The position numbers and the translations under genes are program-made. The notes under the pieces are model-generated. The model did not search any database and had not been told where the DNA came from. It was given only the letters and a program-made list of their open reading frames with translations. This document shows positions 1 through 6,260 of a stretch of 7,391 bases of DNA, piece by piece. Positions within the stretch are counted from its first letter, which is position 1, and every line of letters starts with the position of its first letter. Source of the DNA: Candidatus Coatesiibacteriota bacterium. GTDB lineage: Bacteria > B130-G9. Location: assembly GCA_003647755.1 (NCBI GenBank), contig QMNL01000070.1:1-7391 (forward strand), given 5' to 3'.

Positions 1-3000
1 ACTATCGGGAAGCTGTTCGTGTATTGTGCGGATACGCTCGCCACTGACACAGGCGCAACTGTGTCGAAAATGACCGTCGCTTCCGGCCCACCCGGCACGG
101 TCTCCACGTTGCCCGCATTGTCCGTTGCGATAGTGTAGAACCTGTAAACCCCTGCGACAAGGGTGTCTGGCGTATAGTCGAAGGTCCCCTCGGTGCCAGT
201 AGCTCTCAGGCCAGTATCCTCGTAAGCCCCGCCATCAAGCGAAACGTAAAGGGCGACACTCGCAATCCCTGACGTTGTATCCGCCGCAGTGAACGTGAGC
301 GTAATGGGGAACGCAATGGCATAGTTACCCTCGAACGCCACCGAAGACGTGGGTGGCGTCTGGTCAAAGACCAAGGCCCCCCCGTCCGGCGACTCCGGAA
401 GTGCCTCCAGGTTGCCCGCCCTGTCCAGAGCTCGCGTCGCGAACTGGTAGGTGCCCTCACCATGAGCAGGCGTGAACGAGAAGCTGCCAGCGTCCGTAAC
501 TAACACGGCGTCCGGCACAACGCTAAGCCCAGAATCCTGCCACGCTCCACCGTTAAACTTGAACCAGAGCGACACGCTGGACACACCGCTTGCCGAGTCG
601 TCTGCCGTATATGGCACACTGATCGGCGTTGTGTTTGCAATAACACCTTCAGCAGGTAAGCCAGCCGTAGAGGTCGGCTCAGTTACATCGTAAAGAGTCG
701 TTGTTACCGGCTCAGAGGGCAGCGACTCAACGTTACCGCAGTTGTCGCGGCCAATCGTGCAGAACCCGAACGTGCCCTCGCCCCACGCGGAGACGTCAAC
801 GTTGATGACGCCGCCGTTGGCAGGGCCAACCAGACCTGTATCCTGCCAGGCGCCGCCCGTATATATCCATGCTGAGACGGAGCTCATCCCAGAAACTGCG
901 TCAGACGCCGTGTAACTCAGCGGCACTGTCGCATTATTGGTGAACTCCGGCGAGCTGCAGCTGGTCTCGGGCGCAGTCCAGTCTATTGTTACCTGGTCGT
1001 CCGGCGCGGCCGGGACCCCCTCGGTGTGGCCAGCCTCGTCCGATGCGACCGTGTAAAAGTAATAGGTGCCCTCAAGGGCAGAAGCAGGCGTAAACTCCAG
1101 AGTGCCTGACTCGCCCACCCCTGAAAGGCCCGTATCGAACCAGCTTTCATCCGCAAATTTCGCCCAAAGCGCCACATTGGTAACCTGCGTTACTGTGTCG
1201 CTCGCATTAAACGTAACCTCGATCGGGAAGCCTGTTCCGTAAGTGTCAACGCTCGCAGCGGACTGCGGCGGCAGCAGGTCCACCGTAACCGCGCAATCGT
1301 AACCACCCGGCGGGATAGCCTCCACGTTACCGACCACGTCCGTCCCTATCGTATAGAACTCGTAAACACCCTCGTTGCCCTCAGCGTCGAACGTAACCGT
1401 CCCGTTTGCATCGTGAACCGTCGTGAAGAGGTAGCAGCCTCCCTGATAACAGTAGTAGATGTCGATTTTGGCAAGGCCATAGGCCTCGGCCGAGGTGTAC
1501 GTCAGGTCAAACTGCCCGCTCGAGCTTATGGTGGCCCCGCTCACCGATGTCTCCGGCGCAACGCCGTCGTAAAGCGTGGTGGCATCTGGCACATCGGGGA
1601 TCGGCTCAACAATCCAACTACCGCTGGTTGCCCGAGTGAAGAACTGATAGTAGCCGTCACCGTTGGTGCAGGTGAAATCAAACGTTCCAGAAGGCTCTGT
1701 CGAGACCGTTGACGTCGTGATCCAGCTGGCCGCCTCTGCATCGGGCAGCGTTGCGCCATATCGATAATACAGCGTAACGTGGTCATACCCGTCGTTGCCG
1801 ATGTCAACGCCAAACGTAATCGGCACGGTCGGCTCTGTCACAGACTGGGGCGCGTCCATGCTCGAAAGTGCGAACCTCGGGTCGTACAGGCAGGTCGCGT
1901 CCGCATCGCCGTCCGTTCCCTCCACGTTGCCCGCACCGTCGGTCGCCGCAATGTAAAAGTTGTAGTATCCGGGCCCCATGTCGGGCACCCAGACGAACTG
2001 GCCGGACGCCTCTTCTGAATAACGCCCTGTGTCTCGAAGCGTGTCATCTATGACACCGTTCAAATCGGTGTAACGGTAGAAAAGGTGAACGTCCGAGATT
2101 CCGGTATAGTCATCCGCCGAGCTGAACGTCACCGTTATCGTCGGGTCGTTCACAACACCATCGGTCTGGCCACTGCTGACCGGAGGCGTCGTGTCGAACG
2201 TGCACGTGCAGTCTGCAATGCCCGCCAGCTCCACGTTGCCCGCAACATCTGTCGCAAGCGTCATGAAGTCATAGACACCGTCCCCGAGCGTGAAGACAAA
2301 CTGGAACGTCCCACTCTCGGCAGATACTGAATAGCTGGTTGTCCCGAACGTGTCAAACAGGCCAGAATCTGTCCAATCTCCCCCGTTGAAACTATACCAA
2401 AGCGCTACCTTCGCGATCCCAGAGAGGTTGTCGTTCGCGCTGTAGGTCAGAGTCAACGGCGAGGCACTCGTCTGGCCGATACAGTCAACCGAGGACAGCG
2501 GAGGTGTTGTGTCAAGCGTAACCGTAGCATCAGGGACGCCAGGCGGAGCCTCCTTATTGCCGACATTATCGGTGGCAATAGTTATGAGCTCGTAATCGCC
2601 ATCCCCCCATTGCGGTGTTAACGCAATTGGGTCAAGCAAGAAAGTGCCACTCTCTCCCGTCAAAGTCTGATAGGAGTCTTGCCACTGCGTCTCCCCAGCA
2701 AAACGATACCAAAGCTTGGTTGACGCCACACCTGTCCCAGCGTCCGAGGCTGTAAACTGCACCTGGAACGGGAGCTGGCTAACCAGCGGGGCTGCCGTGC
2801 AGCTTGACTCGGGCATCGTTTGGTCAAGATTGACCGTCGTATCTGCCGCCGCCGGCGGGTCCTCAACATTGCCCGCCATGTCTTGAGCAACTGTGTAGAA
2901 CCCATAAAGCCCGTCCCCATCGGCAAATGTGAACGTAAATGTCCCCGAAGCGGCAGATATCGTCTGCCCGGTGTCCGTCCACGCTCCGCCATCATGACTA

Positions 3001-3704
3001 TACCAAAGGCTGACCCTGTCCACCTGATCGTTGTCGGACGCAGTGAAATCAATATCGACCGATACAGCGTTCGTCTCGCTTATGCTTGTGCAACTTGAGA
3101 CTGGCTTCGTCGCGTCGTAAAGCACGTTGGCCTGTGCACCGGCAGGTGGGTTCTCAACATTCCCATTGAGGTCTGTCGCTATGGTATAAAAAGCATAGAC
3201 GCCTTCGCCCTGAGGCGCATTGAAGTCAAACGTGCCCGAAGCGCCTCCCTGAGAGAGCCCGCTGTCGGTCCATGCGCCGCCCTCATAGCGATACCAAAGC
3301 CTTGTGGACGCCACACCGCTCAAATTGTCATCAGCGTTAAAATCGACCTCAACCGGCAGATTTCGCCAGTAATACGCGATGCCCGCGTCCGCCGAAGAGT
3401 CCGGCGCCGTGTCGTCATATATTGTCGAGGCGTCGGGCGACCCGGGCGGGTCCTCCTCGTTTCCGACGAGATCGGTTGCCCGAGTGTAGAAATCATAGAC
3501 CCCGTTGCCCGAGCCCAGGGTAACGTTGAAGCTCCCATTGGGGTTGCCCGAGCTGTCTACTAGGCTGTAGCCTCCACCGTTGCACTGCATCCAGAGATCG
3601 ACCTTCGCCACGCCCGCCTTGTCGTCAGATGACGTGTAGTCAACAGTTATGTTGTTGCTCTGAGAGCGAGCCGGCGCAGAGCAGCTCGACGAGGGTGGGT
3701 TGTA
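1..3704 (-). repeat. Tandem ~100-residue Ig-like protein repeats, 12 complete plus 1 partial
   Basis: Units, in order of translation: R1 3704-3414, R2 3413-3114, R3 3113-2823, R4 2822-2511, R5 2510-2193, R6 2192-1881, R7 1880-1566, R8 1565-1278, R9 1277-981, R10 980-687, R11 686-363, R12 362-63, and R13 from 62 to the left edge. Lengths run from 96 to 108 residues. Shared features are an entry near TxPxSS, a strand ending FTASD, SGVAxVxLWY, GGAWxDTG, SGTFxFT, GEGVYxFYTIATD, then xAGNVE and an exit PDATVxxD. This resembles the bacterial Ig-like/OmpL47-type repeats of cell-surface proteins. R7 is the most diverged and lacks the AGNVE motif; R6 and R11 carry small insertions. The copies differ widely at DNA level, so the expansion is old. 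The likely role is a spacer or adhesive stalk outside the membrane. Confidence 0.85.
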
Positions 3705-4550
3705 GTCGTCATAGACATAAGGCCCGTCCAGCTCGCCAGATGCGGGAAAACGCGCCGTCCCGTTCCGCCCATCATCGGCAGTGAAGTAAAACGTTGCGAG
3801 CCCCTCCTGCGCGATCGTCCCGGTCCAGACGTAAGTGCCGTTGTCCGGATCACCAGTGTCCAAAACCATCCCGTGAGGCACATCATTGACATAAACCACA
3901 ATTGAGGCCGGAGCGTCCCCGTCGTCATCATAGTAGTCCACGTAGAAACTGAAGTCGGTGTCCGTCCGGCCAAAGGACGGATCGAAATCCGAATTCGAGA
4001 GCTCGGGATCGGAATTACAAAGCGGCAGCCAGTCCTCCTCTATCTGCCGCTGCAGGTCTTGCGCACAGGAGTCGTAGCACGCACCACCCCGCGTCCAGAC
4101 GACGATTGGTGGGTCCTCACAGTCGATGACCACCGAGCTAGGGAAACCAGAGCCCATGTAGTTGCTGTAAACCTCGCCCCACTCGTCCCAGCCAAAATCA
4201 ACGTGGAAACCATACTCTTCCCTGTAATCGCGGCACTTTGCCGCCGAATCGCCCGAGTAAACGTCCATGCCAATAACATAAACTGGCTTGTCGTCCGGCC
4301 TGAAATAATCCCAAATATACTGCTGATACGCTTCCAGCGTAGGTCGGCAGTAGCCTCACCAAGTTGCAAAGCACTCGATGACGACTATGCTCCCATAATA
4401 CTCGTCATACAGCCAAAGCTCTTCCCCAGTATCGATGTCCTGATACCGGACGTTAGGCGCTACGTCCCCGACGTTTGGGAACGCCCACAAATGCAAGCTG
4501 GTAAAAAGAACCATTACCAGCAGGATTGACAGAATGATACTGCGATGCAT
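1..4550 (-). CDS. Giant secreted selenoprotein: Sec-containing TlpA/thioredoxin-like domain plus Ig-like repeats (C-terminus off window)
   Basis: The predicted role is an exported thiol/selenol oxidoreductase on a long repeat stalk; the substrate is unknown. The start is ATG 4550-4548, behind AAAGGAGGT. I read every codon from 4550 to 3: 1,516 codons with one stop, UGA at codon 65. Residues 1-23 form a signal peptide (MHR, hydrophobic core, LWA cleavage site). Residues 24 to about 177 look like the TlpA/AhpC-TSA fold: GDVAP near the N-terminus, the strand IVVIECFATW, U65-G-Y-C68-R-P, then GMDVY, and the cis-Pro loop GSGFPSSVVID with P137. Two further cysteines form C158-x3-C162. About residues 178-282 are an acidic Ig-like domain with a DDDGD loop. 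From residue 283 on there are twelve full Ig-like repeats and the start of a thirteenth. No membrane anchor or sorting signal is visible, but the C-terminus lies outside the window. If the UGA were a real stop, only a 64-residue stub would be made. Reading it as Sec is inference from motif position and hairpin; it could instead be a mutated Cys codon. Confidence 0.85.
3705..4017 (-). other. Acidic Ig-like linker domain of the selenoprotein
   Basis: About 104 residues (roughly 179-282) between the redox domain and the repeat array. It reads as a beta-rich domain: N-S-D-P-E-L at the start, FSFYVDYYDDDGDAPASIVV, a turn at DPDNGTY, FYFTADDG, and an exit at ASGELDGPYVYDD. It differs from the following repeats, lacking the LWY and D-x-A-G-N-V-E motifs. 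The DDDGD cluster could bind a metal such as calcium; that is inference. The domain boundary is approximate. Confidence 0.5.
4318..4352 (-). promoter_or_regulatory. Predicted bacterial SECIS hairpin
   Basis: Read on the minus strand, TACTGC (4352-4347) pairs perfectly with GCAGTA (4323-4318). Inside it, TACGCT (4341-4336) pairs perfectly with AGCGTA (4332-4327) around the apical triloop GGA (4335-4333). The two stems are separated by an internal loop of CGACC against TCA. The lower stem starts three bases after the UGA, and the apical loop begins 20 bases after it (18 if the closing U-A pair opens to give UGGAA). Bacterial SECIS elements lie immediately downstream of the UGA inside the coding region, with the apical loop roughly 16-37 bases away and a G among its first two bases; this hairpin satisfies all of that. 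It would recruit SelB with Sec-tRNA. Folding was done by eye. Confidence 0.8.
4356..4358 (-). other. In-frame UGA read as selenocysteine (Sec65) in a UxxC redox motif
   Basis: The codon is TGA on the minus strand between TGG (Trp64) and GGC (Gly66), followed by Tyr67, Cys68, Arg69 and Pro70. TlpA/thioredoxin-family proteins carry W-C-x-x-C-R/K-P here, so the UGA replaces the N-terminal nucleophilic cysteine, the usual place for Sec in redox selenoproteins. The frame stays open for over 1,450 codons after it with family-typical protein sequence. UGA is also used as an ordinary stop by both membrane-protein genes in this window, so this is not a reassigned genetic code. Confidence 0.85.
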
Positions 4551-4556
4551 GCTCTT

Positions 4557-4565
4557 ACCTCCTTT
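4557..4565 (-). promoter_or_regulatory. Strong Shine-Dalgarno deciding the selenoprotein start
   Basis: AAAGGAGGT lies six bases upstream of ATG 4550-4548. An in-frame ATG further upstream (4595-4593) would place this ribosome site inside the coding region and add charged residues before the signal peptide, so the ATG at 4550 is the better start. Confidence 0.85.
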
Positions 4566-4631
4566 ACGGTTTCGCATCGGCCCTTTCAAAAACACAACTT
4601 GCTGTCTAACTTCGTCACCAAATGGTCAAAA

Positions 4632-4713
4632 TGGGGAGAGGAGGATTCGAACCCCCGAAGGCTACGCCAACAGGTTTACAGCCTGCCCCCTTTGACCGCT
4701 TGGGTATCTCCCC
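4632..4713 (-). tRNA. trnY(gua): tRNA-Tyr(GUA)
   Basis: The acceptor stem GGGGAGA (4713-4707) pairs with TCTCCCC (4639-4633), with discriminator A at 4632. The anticodon stem GCAGG/CCTGT encloses the loop CTGTAAA; the anticodon GTA is at 4679-4677. The T arm is GGGGG-TTCGAAT-CCTCC. The long variable arm makes it a type II tRNA, as bacterial tRNA-Tyr is. CCA is not encoded. It lies 21 bases after tRNA-Thr and 82 bases before the selenoprotein ATG. Confidence 0.97.
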
Positions 4714-4734
4714 ATCAAATCTACGTTACCTTTA

Positions 4735-4806
4735 AGCTGGCGAAGGGACTCGAACCCCCGACCGGCTGATTACAAATCAGCTGCTCTACCACTGAGCTAC
4801 GCCAGC
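4735..4806 (-). tRNA. trnT(ugu): tRNA-Thr(UGU)
   Basis: The acceptor stem GCTGGCG (4806-4800) pairs with CGCCAGC (4742-4736). The anticodon stem GCTGA/TCAGC holds the loop TTTGTAA; the anticodon TGT is at 4774-4772. The T loop is TTCGAGT, and the D arm shows TAGCTCAGTGGTAGAGC. CCA is not encoded, and the discriminator is T at 4735. Thr-Tyr order is the common bacterial arrangement (E. coli thrU-tyrU), but the usual following tRNA-Gly, tRNA-Thr and tuf are absent here. Confidence 0.96.
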
Positions 4807-4991
4807 AGAGATTAATCAACTCCTTATACCGCACAACAATAATCTCAGCGACTTCAAATATCAAGAGAAAAGTAGCAAGCAAGATCAGATAGAGCAGCCA
4901 CGGTCTAGAGACCTAACATCGCCAGATACACCCAAAGCCCAACCCTTGTCAGCGGCGCCAAAGTTCGCCTATCCAAGCACCACCAGCCCCC
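4807..4991. other. Intergenic spacer between glycosyltransferase stop and tRNA-Thr
   Basis: 185 bases, AT-richer towards the tRNA end, holding the candidate promoter. I see no gene and no convincing rho-independent terminator for the upstream membrane-protein operon. Confidence 0.6.
4836..4864 (-). promoter_or_regulatory. Candidate sigma70-type promoter for the tRNA pair
   Basis: TTGATA (4864-4859) is separated by 17 bases from TATTGT (4841-4836), matching the -35 and -10 consensus at 5/6 and 4/6 positions. Transcription would begin about 20-25 bases before tRNA-Thr. With no terminator visible after tRNA-Tyr, it may also serve the selenoprotein gene. Judged by eye. Confidence 0.4.
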
Positions 4992-6131
4992 TCACGGACC
5001 TGTCGTCGCAATGGGCCGCCAGCCAACCCGCAACCTGCTCAGCACACAACCCGCAAAGAGACAAATATATGGGTAGAGGACGAGGCTGTATCGCGACAGC
5101 GCACGGGTCAGAATATACCCCGACAAGAAATAGAGCATCAGAAGCACGACGAGCATCACCAGACGTCTGTCCGCAGACCTGCAAAAAACAATCGCCCCAA
5201 GTGCAAGTAGCACGTAGAGCGAGTTCTCAACAACGCCGGCCCAGACGATCACAGGCCTTAACACCGGCCGGATGGTTGTGTAGTAGCCGATGTTGTTGAG
5301 CAGCGAGAGCCGTGGGTAATCAATAAAGAAGATACCCGTCTTCAAGAGCGCCCGCCTGGGCAATCCAGAAAGGTTACGCATGAAAATGCGCCTCGCTTGT
5401 GAAGCGAAGTATCTGTCTTTCTCAATCCAGTTCATCGACTCGGCCTTCTTAAGCATCTCCGGCGGCAGTGCGGGCTTGGCGACGCCCTCCGGCGGGACAA
5501 GCTCCTCGTAATTCCCTGTCATAAAATTGAAACCGAAAAGCGTCCCCGTCGGGACGAAGGCGTTATACTTGACGTAGTTCCTTAACACCCACGGAGACAT
5601 GACGACAAGAAAACCCACAATCGCGAGAACCGCCAGCGAGGCCCGCCGTTTCAGGGACAATTTCGTGCCGACGAATATCAACAGGACGACAAGAGCAATC
5701 ATTAGCTGGCCGGCAGCCTTGCAGAGCGTCGCCAGGCCCAAGACAGATCCGGTCAGGAGGGCCCACGGCCACGTAGCTGTCTCCAATAGGCGCAATGTAA
5801 CCACGACGGACATGCCAACCAGCAGAGCGAATAGGGTGTCGGGGTAGAGCACGCCACAGTGAATGGCAGACGGCAAATGGAAGGCAAACAGCATGGCGGC
5901 AGCAAACGCTCCCCACCCATCGCCGCAATACCGTAGGGCAAGGTAGAACACGAGCGCTGAGAGAAGCGTCGAGAGAACGATCTGCACACCGACGACAGCG
6001 TTTGGGTGCGCCCCGAATGCCCAATAGACCAGGGCAACGAAATAGCCATATAGTGGGACCCTGATCGGCAGAGCTGGTTCGCCCGCGGGCCTAGCGTCAA
6101 GCTCTCTTCCGGCGAGGATGTTCCTTGCCAT
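4992..6131 (-). CDS. PMT_2/ArnT-like membrane glycosyltransferase, C-terminal 379 residues after an internal stop
   Basis: The family transfers sugars from polyprenyl-phosphate donors to lipid or protein acceptors on the outer face of the membrane; donor and acceptor are not predictable here. Seen after ATG 6131: ARNILAGRE, then the family's RVPLYGYFVALVYWAFG, several hydrophobic helices, LYPDTLFALLVG, a cytoplasmic LSLKRRAS loop, MSPWVLRNYVKYNAFVPTG and a terminal helical block with ALSRYSLVLYPY. ATG 6131 is where an open reading frame can begin, but it has no Shine-Dalgarno and omits the first helix and catalytic acidic loop, which are encoded just upstream in the same frame (6260-6141) before a TAA. 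The full frame from 6260 would encode 422 residues plus stop, slightly short for the family. It overlaps the upstream DUF2079 gene by ATGA, suggesting coupled translation. As read, the gene is probably non-functional; if the TAA is a base error, it is intact. Confidence 0.85.
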   Translation of the reverse strand: MARNILAGRELDARPAGEPALPIRVPLYGYFVALVYWAFGAHPNAVVGVQIVLSTLLSALVFYLALRYCGDGWGAFAAAMLFAFHLPSAIHCGVLYPDTLFALLVGMSVVVTLRLLETATWPWALLTGSVLGLATLCKAAGQLMIALVVLLIFVGTKLSLKRRASLAVLAIVGFLVVMSPWVLRNYVKYNAFVPTGTLFGFNFMTGNYEELVPPEGVAKPALPPEMLKKAESMNWIEKDRYFASQARRIFMRNLSGLPRRALLKTGIFFIDYPRLSLLNNIGYYTTIRPVLRPVIVWAGVVENSLYVLLALGAIVFCRSADRRLVMLVVLLMLYFLSGYILTRALSRYSLVLYPYICLFAGCVLSRLRVGWRPIATTGP

Positions 6132-6137
6132 GACGTC

Positions 6138-6260
6138 TTACTCGTGCGCATCGAGAATGGGCGGGGGCATCCCAAAGATGAGAACGAAAAGCGCTCGCAC
6201 CACAAGCGAGGCGAGAATAACGACCCAAAAAGCCGCCTTAACATTCACAGCACGGGTCAT
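6138..6260 (-). pseudogene. N-terminal 40-codon piece of the same glycosyltransferase, ended by TAA
   Basis: ATG 6260-6258 overlaps the TGA of the preceding gene. The piece encodes a basic N-terminus (MTRAVNVK), one hydrophobic helix ending LIFGMPPPILDAHE, then TAA at 6140-6138. The frame continues directly as D-V-M-A-R-N-I-L-A-G, the start of the 379-residue piece. In PMT_2 proteins this loop reads D-x-x-E-Y-D, so the stop replaces the tyrosine (TAC or TAT to TAA). The acidic D and E expected to be catalytic are on this side of the break. Confidence 0.75.

Noticed and set aside
1..3704. DNA-level tandem repeat or CRISPR-like array
   Set aside because: Periodicity is about 300 bases and at protein level only; the units are too diverged in DNA and have no spacer structure.
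4059..4529. Plus-strand open frame of 156 codons opposite the redox domain
   Set aside because: It is antisense to the clear minus-strand protein, has no ribosome site or recognisable motif, and is a by-product of codon bias on the other strand.
4603..4629. Possible promoter just upstream of the selenoprotein gene (TTGACC as -35, TAGACA as -10)
   Set aside because: The spacing is 15 bases and the -10 matches consensus at only three positions, so it is too weak to list.
4905..4994. UGA ending the glycosyltransferase followed by 29 open codons (G-G-W-C...), considered as another recoded UGA
   Set aside because: No redox motif, no hairpin noticed at the required distance, and the protein already ends where the family does; an ordinary stop fits.
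6138..6140. TAA as a programmed recoding signal
   Set aside because: No TAA recoding system of this kind is known in bacteria; mutation or base error is simpler.
5563..6244. Alternative minus-strand frames inside the glycosyltransferase (5563-6024 and 5753-6244)
   Set aside because: They are Arg/Cys/Ser-rich with no family features, and overlap the frame that carries membrane helices and PMT_2 motifs.
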